Below are positions 23,026 through 40,582 of a DNA stretch of 64,000 bases, one piece after another; the first letter of the stretch is position 1; each line of letters starts with the position of its first letter. Position numbers and translations under genes: made by a program. The notes beneath the pieces were generated by a model, which was not told the DNA's origin, did not search any database, and saw only the letters and a list, made by a program, of their open reading frames with translations. Source of the stretch: Tenebrio molitor (taxonomy: Eukaryota; Arthropoda; Insecta; Coleoptera; Tenebrionidae); contig NC_091047.1 of NCBI RefSeq assembly GCF_963966145.1, positions 8,184,001 to 8,248,000 of the forward strand, given 5' to 3'.

Positions 23026-23995
23026 ATGGTGAGTAGTTTTATCACTAAAAACCGTTAATTTCACCTGATATTGGTATAATTCGTGCACAATTAAATTGAC
23101 AATGCTTTGCTTTCTTTTAGGCAAACTACACAGAAGACCAGATGGCCGGTAAGTAAAGAGAAACGCGTAACTAGGCTATGTAGCCCCGCCTTACATTCTT
23201 CCTTACACATATCACGGTCTTATTTGTTCAGTTTCGCTCTATTTCCTCCAATTATTTTTCAAATAATAATATTTTTTATTCATGTGAACACGCACATTCA
23301 ATTCTAAGGCCGAATTAGTACGTATGTGGCCCAATGTAGAAAAATAGTAGGGAACGAGCGCGCCCGCAATGATTCATCCTGTTGATTTTATCCATATTTG
23401 GTACTGTTTTGAAAGTTGCCACTATTTCATCAGTCCCAATTGGTGAGAAGCGCAGATGTTCTTCAGCAGTCTGTGCACCAACTCACCATGTACCTTTACG
23501 AACCACCTAGCAAACTCACCCTGACTTCAGTCGAAGGTAATCGCACTGTCGCGCAACTAACATACATTTTGTCCGTTTTTAGAATTCCAAGAGGCATTCC
23601 AGCTCTTCGATAACCGGGGGGATGGAAAAATCCACGTGGCCCAGATTGGCGATGCTCTCAGGGCCTTGGGGCAAAATCCGACTGAATCTGATGTGAAGAA
23701 GTACACCCATCAGCACAAGCCTGATGAGCGAGTGTCATTTGAAGTGTTTCTGCCAATCTACCAGCAAATTTCCAAGTCGAGAAGTGCGGACACCGCTGAC
23801 GATTTTATCGAGGGGCTGCGCCACTTTGACAAGGATGGAAATGGTTACATCAGCTCAGCGGAGTTGCGCCACCTACTCACGACGCTGGGTGAGAAGTTGA
23901 CAGATGATGAAGTGGAGCAGCTGCTCCAGGGACAAGAGGATTCCCAAGGGAATGTCAACTATGAAGAGTTTGTCAAGTTGATTATGTCCGGTTAA
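23026..23995 (+). CDS. Mlc-c: Non-muscle myosin essential light chain (Mlc-c)
   Basis: Exons join(23026..23028, 23121..23148, 23583..23995) encode 147 residues, the usual length for this family. The first coding exon is just ATG, followed by GTGAGT. The protein begins [20 protein letters not shown] and keeps the degenerate first EF-hand (FDNRGDGKI), [13 protein letters not shown], and the third EF-hand [18 protein letters not shown] with [14 protein letters not shown], ending KLIMSG. It binds the neck of non-muscle myosin II (and myosins such as VI in flies) and stabilises the lever arm. The remaining exon is uninterrupted. A possible alternative first exon lies at 23488-23536. The other family option, the muscle alkali light chain (Mlc1), fits less well. 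Confidence 0.93.
23488..23536 (+). other. Mlc-c: Candidate alternative first coding exon of Mlc-c
   Basis: An ATG at 23488 opens 16 codons ([16 protein letters not shown]) and ends one base into a codon before GTAATC. That phase matches the acceptor at 23583, giving ...[20 protein letters not shown] initiator-like motif lies upstream near 23431. This is inference from phase and open frame only. Confidence 0.35.
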
Positions 23996-23999
23996 TGTT

Positions 24000-24644
24000 A
24001 AGTGTTGAGGCTAATGTAGCTTATTACCGGGTGCATTTAAAGTAATTTATTATAGTTTATCCATATGACTATGTTTGACTATTGTTTTTATTTTGTGTTT
24101 TATAGTGCCTTCATTCCAATTTATTATATTATAGAGGCATTTTGTATTAGTCATTGTACTTAGAGATCAAAAATATTTGTAAGTTGATTAATGTATTTTT
24201 CACTACCAGGTTGTTACAGAGCATGTGTGTTCATAATAACCATAAAAATATATTAATATTGAATGAGTGACTACTTATTGATAAGATATGAATCGCTTTC
24301 CACTCATAAATAAATTATTGCGCAATTGCTATTGTGTGACATCAATCAATATGCTACGATTCTAACCTCAAAAATTGCTTAAAGTAATCTTGTTACAGTA
24401 CAGTTCTTTTCAAGCTAATAATACATTAGGGGTTAGTTTATGAAAGAAATAGTTTTATGCAAAGTTTTTTTGTAGCATTAGGCAAGTAAAATTTTAAGCC
24501 CCGTGTTGCTGATAAGGTTAGTAAAAAGTTCAGTACCCTTGGATTCTTTTCTTGTTATTGATTTTAATTTGTAAAAAAACACATGGAACGTTCAAATCGA
24601 GCAATTAGCGCTTCTTTTGATGTTACTCGCCAAGTTTTCGCAAG
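24000..24644. other. Mlc-c 3' region and dUTPase upstream region
   Basis: AT-rich, with several AATAAA-type motifs (for example around 24307) that could serve Mlc-c. I see no additional gene. Confidence 0.5.
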
Positions 24645-25341
24645 ATGCCGGCACCACTGCGACAGGTGTTAAGAATTGGCGGTAAAAACTTGATGTTACT
24701 ACCCCAAATTCCCGCGTTATTCGGCATTTCGTGTGTGGCGTCCGTCAGGTACATTTGCTCGGAGTTTTCAAAACTAGAAAAACGAACCAAAATGCCTTCC
24801 TCGAGTATCGTGATGAAATATACCAAAGTGGTCCCAGAGGCCTACCCTCCAACCAAAGGCTCCGTTAAAGCTGCCGGCTACGACCTCAAGAGCGCCTACG
24901 ACTGCACCGTGCCCGCTCGGGGCAAAGCCCTAGTGGATACCGGCATTAAAGTACAACTCCCAGAAGGCTGCTATGGAAGAATCGCCCCTAGATCGGGCTT
25001 GGCTGTGAAGAATTTTATCGACGTTGGAGGTGAGAACTTTTGCCGTTTAACAGATTTTTTTGTTAATTTGACCTTGCATGTAGCTGGGGTAGTTGATGAA
25101 GACTACAGAGGAGTCATCAAAGTCGTACTGTTTAATCATTCAGATAGTGCTTTTGAAGTCAAGAGTGGTGACCGCATTGCCCAATTTATTTGTGAACGAA
25201 TTTATTATCCTGACCTTGAGGAAGTTAAGGCAAGTTATTGGTTTAAAATTAAACTTTCAAGCTCCAATTGTACTGTTTTTACAGGAACTAACTGAAACTG
25301 AGCGAGGAGAAGGTGGCTTTGGATCAACTGGAAAAAATTAG
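24645..25341 (+). CDS. dUTPase: Deoxyuridine 5'-triphosphate nucleotidohydrolase (dUTPase)
   Basis: Exons join(24645..25029, 25084..25229, 25285..25341) encode 195 residues. dUTPase hydrolyses dUTP to dUMP and pyrophosphate, keeping uracil out of DNA; it acts as a trimer. Family motifs appear in order: AAGYDLKSA (motif 1), [13 protein letters not shown] (motif 2), [18 protein letters not shown] (motif 3), [12 protein letters not shown] (motif 4) and the C-terminal [10 protein letters not shown] arm (motif 5) that closes over the active site. The first 49 residues are basic and hydrophobic and resemble a mitochondrial presequence; a second Met at 24792 ([12 protein letters not shown]) would give a nuclear/cytosolic form, as known for human DUT. 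The second intron starts with GC (AAG|GCAAGT). Poly(A) signal at 25415. Confidence 0.94.
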
Positions 25342-25414
25342 TTTGTCAGTATTATGGTGTTTATTTTTGCTTAACATTGTTCTTGTTACTTTATGTTGTT
25401 CCTACTTAAGTTCA

Positions 25415-25420
25415 AATAAA
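25415..25420 (+). terminator. Poly(A) signal of dUTPase
   Basis: AATAAA lies 74 bp after the stop codon. Confidence 0.6.
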
Positions 25421-25660
25421 GAGATTGTGCTTTTTTACTCATAATTCTAAATTTTTTGAATACATATTTTTAACATAACCATACATGCACTTATCTTTGA
25501 ACATTTAATTCCCATAATTTTTTTTCAATATATCTGGACTATTGGCCAGGTTTGAAGTTTTAAGTTTGTGCAGAATCGCAATTCTGGTTTAAAAGTTTAA
25601 ATTAAATAATCGTTTAAAAATAAGTAAGTAGTTGTTGGCTGGGTGGGTATTGCAGTTTGT

Positions 25661-25666
25661 TCAGTT
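25661..25666 (+). promoter_or_regulatory. Initiator-like TCAGTT upstream of HINT1
   Basis: TCAGTT matches the arthropod initiator and lies 31 bp before the ATG at 25692. If it is the start site, the upstream in-frame ATG at 25632 would not be in the mRNA. Confidence 0.4.
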
Positions 25667-25691
25667 ACCGACACCGGTTGTCAGTCGGAAC

Positions 25692-26125
<434 letters not shown>

Positions 26126-27629
26126 ACTCCAACATGTTTATACTTATCAAACTTGTAGCTTTGTGATTCTTTCTGGTTAATATGTATGTATCGGTATTGT
26201 TTTAATTTGTGGGAGAATAAAACCAAAATTTAGTAAATTAACGGCTATATATTTTTTGTCAATTAAAATGCATATAATTTGGTAATTGCCAGATACAAAC
26301 TATACTTATGCAATAAACAAAGTAATATAGTACAAAGATGAGCTCAACATCAATTGTGATTCACAAGATGGGTAAGCTAAAAAACTTGTAACAAACACTA
26401 CTAAATAAAACCTAAATGTCACACATGTGACACTGACTTCACACAATAAGAAAACAACTCCATCAATACAGTATGAAAACAACTGTTGTTACTGCTGCAA
26501 ATTCACAAAATTTTAACTACATATTTCTAAAGATTGCAATCATTTTTATTACAGCACCGCCTTTGTTCGTTTCAAGTGTTATGGGCCATATTAACTCGCA
26601 ATATACTTTGGACTTGTTTTATTCAAGGTCCACAACATGTTCTGAAGTTAAAAATATAATTACATTAATGCACGTGCAAGGCCCGCCCAGCATGTACATT
26701 GCTCTATCACAAACCATCCTTTAAACTTTTAAAACTTCTCAAAACGTGCCATTCATAAAATATTTATTGTCCCAGGTGGCCAAAAAAATTTACTAAAAAT
26801 TCGACGTTACCTGGATAACGATCGCCTTCAAATCTGACACACCAGGTAGCTTAACACACATTTCAGTCTGAAGAACATCTAAATTCAACATGAATTCAAC
26901 CTTGTAGTAAAATTTAAACTTTATTAGCATAAATATAGATTTATCATTGGGCTAGGTCGGGAATTTTCAACACTTTTCTTCAATTAATTATGGAAATTCC
27001 GAATTTAAAATCGTAACAATTGATTGGTTGAATATAACATTCCATTCAGAACAAAAGTGAATATTTTTTTGTTTTATGTAATCTCAAAAATAAGATTTAT
27101 AGTGTTTGTGCGTGCGACACGTTTAGATAAATTACAAATTAGATAAATACTCGTATATTGTGCGCACGTGGAGACGCCAATAATTCGCAATAGATTGCAC
27201 AATTGGAAAAATCAAATAGATCGACCCCGGGACTGTAAATTTGAATATATTCTCTCGATATAACTCGTCGATCGGTAGACGTTTTCCTTACGAATAAATT
27301 CCTCGACTTCAAAATGGCTAAAACAGTGCATTAAACTTGAAGTCGTCACCAGAGGGCACCTTCTCTCGTACCATCCCCCAATTTGCAACACTAACAACAT
27401 CAACATTTTAAAAACTCAGCAATATAAAATAAATCTCTCTAAATTTAAAATAAAACTTTTGGTAAAGCTAAATAGTAACTATATGTAAAAAAATCGCCAC
27501 ACTTTTTTTTATATCACCCAAAACGACGTAATTTGATTCTGTAACAATTTTTTCCAACGAAAATAATGGCTGAGTTGCGACTGAAAAATTGGACACGTAT
27601 CGTATTTGTCACTCCTTTCACTCAGTACT
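26126..27629. other. Convergent 3' regions of HINT1 and Smox
   Basis: A HINT1 poly(A) signal lies at 26216-26221 (AATAAA). The rest is AT-rich, without a supported gene, and probably includes the Smox 3'UTR on the minus strand. The open frame at 26473-26724 has no domain and looks fortuitous. Confidence 0.55.
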
Positions 27630-34398
<6,769 letters not shown>

Positions 34399-36683
34399 AT
34401 GGGTACCGCAGTTAGCAAGAATTTGGATTTATCAACCAACGATTATTTACTGAAATTTGTAAGCAGCCAGCCGATATCGCAAAATGATCCGTTTTGGAAC
34501 AGATTTGTGGCTTTCAACATTTCTCCGCCGATGACCAGGTGGGTATTCGAGTTATTAAGACAACCCGTCATGCATTCATTTTAGTAATGATCAACTTGCG
34601 TTGGAGTCAAAAATCGAAAACCTTTGCCAATTATTACTTAAAAACAACCAAACCTCAGGAAACTTTGGCTCAATAATTGACGTTTTCCTTGCACGCAGTT
34701 CGGAGCTATTGGCGGCCACAAATACTGACGCGTAAGAACACACAGTTTGATTGTACAACTCTGTTTCCAACAATTTTCTTCTAGAAGTTTATTTATATGG
34801 CAACTGTTTAATATTTTGTTCATAATTCGGTGCGTTTTGAAATTCCTCACCGAGACTGTGACAGAGGAACAGTTGATGGAACAAGTGGAATACAATGGAA
34901 ATGGGACAAGACTTGAAAGTTTCATCGATTCACTTGTTAAAATTATTGTTGATGTTGAAGTTAAAGACTCCACTTATGGCATTCATTTAGAGGCTGTTAC
35001 CACATTATTAGTTTTTCTCTCAGTGCAATTACATTCAGGTCAAAAGTCAGACCAAAGCAATATTTACAGACTTATAATGAGGGGTAGGCACACCACACAT
35101 GCGCCTGTACTCATCAAAAGTCTTTTGATTAATTATATGAACCAGGAGAAAGTTCCTGCGGGATATGGGGCTAATACAGGGCACAGCGTTGTCTTGGGGA
35201 TTGCTGCTGAACTGTGGTCTATTCTCACGTTCAGCAGGAAATCCGATGAAGTGTCTGTTTCTGAAAGCAGTGACTACCAGGAGGTACCCTTGGCTACACA
35301 AAGCTTGCTTCTGGTTTTAGTTTTAGTGCATCATTGGACCACAAAAAATAATCCATATAGGAATAGTCTATTTTTGTGTATGAATAGTGCAGGTATTATG
35401 GAGTACTGGTCTGCTGACAAAATAAAACTGTTTTTTTTTTTTTCAGACAATAATCCGATAGGGCCAACCCAAGTTCACATTTTTTCTAGAATAGATTACA
35501 CAAACTTGTATACAACAATATGTAAGAAGGCGTCAGGGGACGTGACTACGTTATTGCTTTATTTATTGTTACACAGAAATGATTATTTCAAAGCGTTTCT
35601 TTTAAGTAGGCCGGACTTAGATCACTTGGTACATTTCCGCGATTATTTATTGATAAAAAATTAATTCGTCACATTTTTTTAGATAATCCCAATATTAAAG
35701 ACTTTATATAATGCTCCCAACAGTAATTCACACCATATTTATATGTCATTGATTATCCTCCTGATTTTGAGCGAAGACGATTCCTTCAACAAGGCTATTC
35801 ACGAGATTGTAACAGTTTCAGCTCATCATCTCGACTTGTCTTGATATTTCTTCATATTTGCAGAAGTTGAAGAACATCGTCTGGTACACGGAACGGAACC
35901 TTACGGAAGTGTCACTAGGTGGCTTGTTGGTGTTGGTGGTGATAAGAACAGTACAGTACAACATGTTAAAAATGCGTGATAAATATTTGCATACGAACTG
36001 TCTGGCGGCGCTGGCGAATATGTCCGCACAGTTTAGAGACTTGCATCCGTACGTTAGTCAGCGTTTAGTTTCATTATTTGAGACGTTAGCAAAACGATAT
36101 CAAAAGCTATCCACAAAATTATTGAACGGGAAAAGTGCTAAACACGCCGAACTAGCCATAACTGTAGTACAAGATGGTGATGATATGGAACAGGATATTA
36201 CCGTTTTAGAAGAGGTGTTACGGATGGTTTTAGAAATATTTAATTCATGTCTTTCCAGCCAGTTGGTCAATAATCCAAACTTGGTCTACACACTTTTGTA
36301 CAATAAACATATATTCGAACCATTCAAGGAAAATGCGGCGTTTCAAGATATCATACAAAATATCGCGATCATCATCAATTACTTTTCAAACTTGCTGGAT
36401 AATAAAACGCAACAAAATGAGGTCGACGCGTACCAGGTTCTTAACGTCATTCAGCAAGGTGCTAAACGCTGGCCTAAAGACAAATTAAAGGTACGTTGTG
36501 ATGTTTTGTTGCAAAGATTTTGTACCTTTTTTTTGGCAGAAATTTCCCGATTTGAAGTTTAAATATGTAGAAGAAGATCAACCAGAAGAATTTTTTATAC
36601 CTTACGTGTGGACCTTAGTTAGTCAACAGTCAATATTACATTGGACTAATGATAGCTCGCCGCTCCTAGCAACCGTTTGCTAA
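34399..36683 (+). CDS. DYM: Dymeclin
   Basis: Exons join(34399..34538, 34585..34731, 34785..35392, 35447..35628, 35683..35808, 35864..36490, 36540..36683) encode 657 residues, close to the roughly 669 of human dymeclin. The N-terminus MGTAVSK is a myristoylation signal. Family-typical stretches are [110 protein letters not shown] and [19 protein letters not shown]. Dymeclin is a peripheral Golgi protein needed for normal Golgi organisation and trafficking; loss in humans causes Dyggve-Melchior-Clausen syndrome. Six introns of about 46-55 bp all have GT-AG ends and correct phases. AATAAA lies at 36861. Confidence 0.95.
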
Positions 36684-36860
36684 CAGTTTTATTTAACACA
36701 ATTTATTATTATTATTATTATATTGTTTAAATTTGAGTTAGACGTTTGATAATTTCGAGTTAAATTATTTCAAATATTCATTACCTGTGTGTTAAATGTT
36801 TAATATTTTATTTGTTCCATATTGTATGTACACCAGTTTTGTAACAGAATAATCTTGTAT

Positions 36861-36866
36861 AATAAA
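36861..36866 (+). terminator. Poly(A) signal of dymeclin
   Basis: AATAAA lies 178 bp after the stop codon, with a T-rich stretch downstream. Confidence 0.5.
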
Positions 36867-36959
36867 TCTGAATATAATTTGTTACTTATTTAATTTTTTG
36901 GTTTATTTTTAATCATACAATTATATCTTCAATTCATTTCTTTTTTAAATCACTCATAT

Positions 36960-37290
36960 TGTTCAACGAAAAAAGGCTAGAACAGGAAAATCTGTCGTAA
37001 CTGGCACTCCATCTACCTCAGGAGTGAAACGAAATCTAATGATACCTAAGAAAAATGAAACCTAAAGAAAAGAAAAAGTGTTAAAAAGAGCGACAAAAAA
37101 GATTGAAACGAATCATGACCCTTGACTCGTCATCCGAATCTGAAGTAGATATGGTTTTTCAAGATTCAGGTGATGATTCACCTTTCAGTGGTTGATGCTC
37201 CGTGCATTTTTTGTGACGAACCTTTTACTAAAGACAAAGCGGGAGAAAAATGGATCAGATGTAGTTTTTGCCTCAAGTGGCCACACATCT
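36960..37290 (+). pseudogene. Decayed transposase C-terminus with zinc-finger end (pogo/Tigger-like)
   Basis: Translated across several stops and frame changes, this reads ARTGKSVVTGTPSTSGVKRN, a Lys-rich stretch, SSESEVDMVFQDSGDDSPFS and then DAPCIFCDEPF..GEKWIRCSFCLKWPHIC. I recognise this order (acidic segment followed by a C-x2-C..C-x2-C..H finger) from the C-termini of insect DDE transposases of the pogo/Tigger type. At least two stops and one frame shift break it. The DDE catalytic part is absent, so this is a fragment. The family assignment is from memory and moderate. Confidence 0.55.
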
Positions 37291-37658
37291 GCAATTTTCA
37301 AACACCGCGCGCACGACCAAGAAAAAGAGTTTTTGTTAAAAATCTCGAGGTGAGGGAAAGGAAAGCCCAAATCCGAATCGAGACAGTCAAATTCTGGAAA
37401 GACGGGGGACTGGAAGTGAAGACGCAGTGGGATCTTGAAAAAGAGGGTTCGATCGAGAGGAGTGTCAAGAGAAAGATTCTCCCCCTTTGCGCCGTGGTGC
37501 GGATCGAAGACCCCTCCGTGGAACGTTTGAAGAAAGTCGAACGCCCTGGTGGCGGATTTCATTTCACCTTTCACCCCAGTCGTACGGATACCGTCCCCCA
37601 AGGCCCGAGGAGTCGCCCAAGGATACCGACGTCTTCGATGCAGTTCTCATCTATATAA
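37200..37658 (+). CDS. GC-rich open frame continuing from the transposase finger; unknown
   Basis: From the finger (IFCDEPF at about 37206) the frame stays open for about 120 further codons to a stop at 37656, through a basic/charged segment (RPRKRVFVKNLEVRERKAQI, FWKDGGLEVKTQWDLEKEG, LPLCAVVRIEDPSVERLKKV). I do not recognise this part. The base composition is richer in G and C than the flanks, as expected for DNA that was once, or is, coding. A second frame (about 37487-37717, with SPQSYGYRPPRPEES) is also open, so a frame shift near 37550 is possible. It may be a captured host sequence, an unrecognised exon or a pseudogene fragment. Confidence 0.3.
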   Translation, partial: PCIFCDEPFTKDKAGEKWIRCSFCLKWPHICNFQTPRARPRKRVFVKNLEVRERKAQIRIETVKFWKDGGLEVKTQWDLEKEGSIERSVKRKILPLCAVVRIEDPSVERLKKVERPGGGFHFTFHPSRTDTVPQGPRSRPRIPTSSMQFSSI

Positions 37659-37717
37659 AATTAAGACCTATTTCGCGCTCTTTGTTTGTTTTAATGGTTT
37701 TACGCTTTAGTCTTTAA

Positions 37718-38386
37718 GAATTGTTAATTTTAGTTTCTCGTTTTTTTTTTGTACTTGGTTTTGTTATCTTTCTGGCCCGTGGCCTTGCCAGCAAGCAACT
37801 GACAGAAGTAGGTACTCGCTTTTTCTTTCTTTTTTTTTTGTGTTTATCGGTGGGCCTTTTGTTTCATGTTATTTCGTGGACGACCCATATAGTCATTTCA
37901 TTATACAGCTTTGATAAACTGAGTGAGTTCAAAGATTTGTAAAATTTTGTTAGATTGTTGCATGTTGCACAAGATGATAGACAATGAATTTTTGCCAGTT
38001 AAGGTCTGAAATAATGCGTTCCTGGACACTAGAAAATGTAAAAAACTAGTAATTTTGAACGAAATTCCAAAAAAGATTGTAAATCATGTAAATTAAAAAA
38101 AAAACATAATTTTTTATTAAACATTGAATTATGTAACGACACAACTATGTAGTAACACAACGGCAGTTAATCAACCACATCTTAATTCTGAAATTCTGAA
38201 AAAAGACACCTGTGTAGTTTTTGAATCACGTAACTTCGATTTAATTTTAAATTTTTGCGCCAAGCAGTTTTGATTTGAGGTTAGGATCATTGCACAGCAA
38301 CATCATCTGTCATCAAATATTATTACAATTTTCTGATTTTCTGGTGTGGAGTCAGTTTTGTAAATTGTGTAATTTTAAAGCACAAA
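37718..38386. other. Upstream region of the PSMB6 gene
   Basis: AT-rich with T-tracts and no gene. TCAGTT at 38352-38357, 30 bp before the PSMB6 ATG, fits an arthropod initiator. Confidence 0.5.
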
Positions 38387-39283
38387 ATGCTCTCGGTACG
38401 TAGCGAATACGGCATGAATACAGAAAGTGACTGGATGAATGCTGCCCATAGTACCGGTGTAAGTTTTTTAACACAAAAAGATGCATTGAGGTTAGAAAAG
38501 CTTCATGACTCTTCATTTTAGACTTCTATAATGGCAGCAGAATTTGATGGGGGTGTAGTTATTGGAGCTGATTCAAGGACCACCACAGGGTAATAAATGA
38601 AATTTACTCATGTCCCAATCTGCATACGTATATTTTGTAGGGCCTACATAGCTAATCGAGTCACTGACAAGCTGACCAAAGTCACAGATCATATTTACTG
38701 TTGTCGTTCAGGATCTGCAGCAGACACCCAAGCTATTGCAGATATTGTTGCTTACCATCTGAATTTTCATGGGTATTTTTTTTGTGGCTATTTAATTTAT
38801 AAGGTTTAAGATTTTTGTTTGCAGCATGGAGCTAGGTGAGGAACCTATTGTGGAAACAGGGGCCTCAGTTTTTCAGGAGTTGTGCTACAATTATAGAGAT
38901 TCTCTAATGGCTGGCATCCTTGTGGCAGGCTGGGATAAACGTAAAGGTGGCCAGGTGTATTCAATTCCCATTGGTGGAATGTGTGTGAGACAGCAAGTTT
39001 CAATTGGTGGTTCAGGTTCCAGTTATGTTTATGGGTTTGTCGATGCCAACTATAAACCTGGCATGACAAAAGAAGAATGCGTCAAGTTTATCACTGAAAG
39101 TAAGAGGATTTTTTAAATAAAAAACGCACTACATAGTTTAATTGCAACATTACAGCTTTGTCACTTGCGATGTCAAGAGATGGTTCTTCAGGAGGCGTCG
39201 TCAGGTTAGGGATTATTACAGAAGATGGCATTGAGCGTCGCGTAGTTCTGGGCGACAAGTTGCCGACATTTTTTGAGGGATAA
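38387..39283 (+). CDS. Prosbeta1: Proteasome subunit beta type-6 (beta1, caspase-like)
   Basis: Exons join(38387..38458, 38522..38589, 38641..38772, 38825..39099, 39156..39283) encode 224 residues. This is a catalytic subunit of the 20S core, cleaving after acidic residues. The first 24 residues are the propeptide, ending STG; the mature chain starts with the catalytic Thr ([20 protein letters not shown]). Other marks are [58 protein letters not shown] and [13 protein letters not shown]. The first intron falls exactly at the Gly-Thr processing site. The gene is convergent with eIF2-alpha. Confidence 0.95.
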
Positions 39284-39302
39284 TTTTTTTACAATTTTTT
39301 TT

Positions 39303-39308
39303 AAATAA
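39303..39308 (+). terminator. Poly(A) signal of PSMB6
   Basis: AATAAA lies 20 bp after the stop codon. Confidence 0.6.
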
Positions 39309-39332
39309 AAGATACATTCACCATTACAATAT

Positions 39333-39338
39333 TTTATT
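39333..39338 (-). terminator. Poly(A) signal of eIF2-alpha
   Basis: TTTATT on the plus strand (AATAAA on minus) lies about 100 bp after the eIF2-alpha stop. Cleavage would fall near or inside the PSMB6 3' end. Confidence 0.5.
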
Positions 39339-39435
39339 GGTTTAAAATATTGAATTAAACCACAAACTTCAATATAAAAACTTATACTTAATACACATGG
39401 TATTCATAAAATTTGTTTAGTAAAAGTGGTTTCAG

Positions 39436-40582
39436 TTATTTTATTTCTTCTTCCTCTTCAGATTCATTGTCTTCATCATTCTCATTGTAAATTTGTCCTT
39501 CATCTTCCTCTTCCTCATCATCATCTCCAGCTACTTCTGTGTTTTCTAGTTCAGCTCTCTCCATCTGCCTCTGTAATTCAGCTTCATCTGTGGCTGTTAC
39601 AACTTTGGGCTAAAAAAAATATTGTCAACATAATTCCTTTTTTTTTTATATTTGTGAAACTTTACAGCCATTTGGACATTAAAAACACCTCCTAATTCTG
39701 CAATTGTGGTTCGAATTTTGTCGATAGCAATATTTAAAATTTTTAAACCATCTTGTTTCTCAGGTGTGGAAGTTGTCATGACTGGAATTAAATATTAAAA
39801 AATTGTTCACTCAATTGCACATTCTTACCATAAAGAGGGGGTGCAATTAAATTGATTTTAATGGGTAGCTCCTCACTTGAAAGGGACAAGCCTGCTTTCA
39901 AGGCAGTTTTTACAGCATCAATGCCTTCATAACCATAACAAGCACACTCAATGTCAGCTCGAATTTTTACTGCTTGAGATGTCAATTTTCTTTTTATATT
40001 GCTCAACAATACTTCCTTAGTTCTTTCATCCAACTGACATTCTGCTAATATACCAGGATCACTACAAACACAAAATTAAATTTTGAAAAAAAAAATGTTT
40101 CACAATAATTACACAACAGCTTGCTTAAAAAAGTCATAAGCACTGGATTTATTCTTTTTGTATTTCTCTTCAAAATACCATGCAGTTTTTTGATATAATT
40201 CTTCCAACTGTTCGTCAGACTCAAATTTGAGCAGCTCTGCAACATGTCTGAGAATGGAATTGACTGCCTTTGCTTTAGCATATCTTTCAGTGCACTTTTC
40301 AACATCTTCTGCACTGACACGTCGCTTTGACAAATCAATGTACCCCTTGTCTTCATCTACTCTTATGACAACGACGGGTTCCGTTTTGCCTACCCTAATT
40401 AACTTGTTTATTGATCGAATACGCCTTCTCGACAACTCAGAAAGCAATATCATGCCTTCAATATTATTGTATTCTAATAAATGGACGTAGGCCCCCATTT
40501 CGGCAATCGCTCGGACGTTAACCATGACGACATCGTCTATTTTAGGGTATTTTTCCCGATAAAATCGACACGAGAGAGGCAT
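39436..40582 (-). CDS. eIF2alpha: Translation initiation factor eIF2 alpha subunit
   Basis: Exons complement(join(39436..39609, 39666..39781, 39829..40061, 40113..40582)) encode 330 residues. The alpha subunit of eIF2 regulates delivery of initiator tRNA; phosphorylation blocks eIF2B and lowers translation. The N-terminal S1 domain reads [20 protein letters not shown] and [20 protein letters not shown], with the regulatory Ser at residue 51 (the Ser before RRR). The helical part contains ILRHVAELL and [19 protein letters not shown], followed by [13 protein letters not shown] and [12 protein letters not shown]. The C-terminus is highly acidic ([20 protein letters not shown]). The start is the ATG at 40582, just after a TTTCAG acceptor, so a non-coding first exon is likely. 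An in-frame ATG at 40609 lies on the intron side of that acceptor. Confidence 0.96.

Noticed and set aside
25632..25691. Upstream in-frame ATG extending HINT1 by 20 residues
   Set aside because: The extension has no counterpart in the family, and an initiator-like TCAGTT at 25661 would place transcription start after this ATG. It is kept only as a remote alternative.
26473..26724. 83-codon open frame between HINT1 and Smox
   Set aside because: It lies in what should be the Smox 3'UTR region, has no domain and low-complexity codons.
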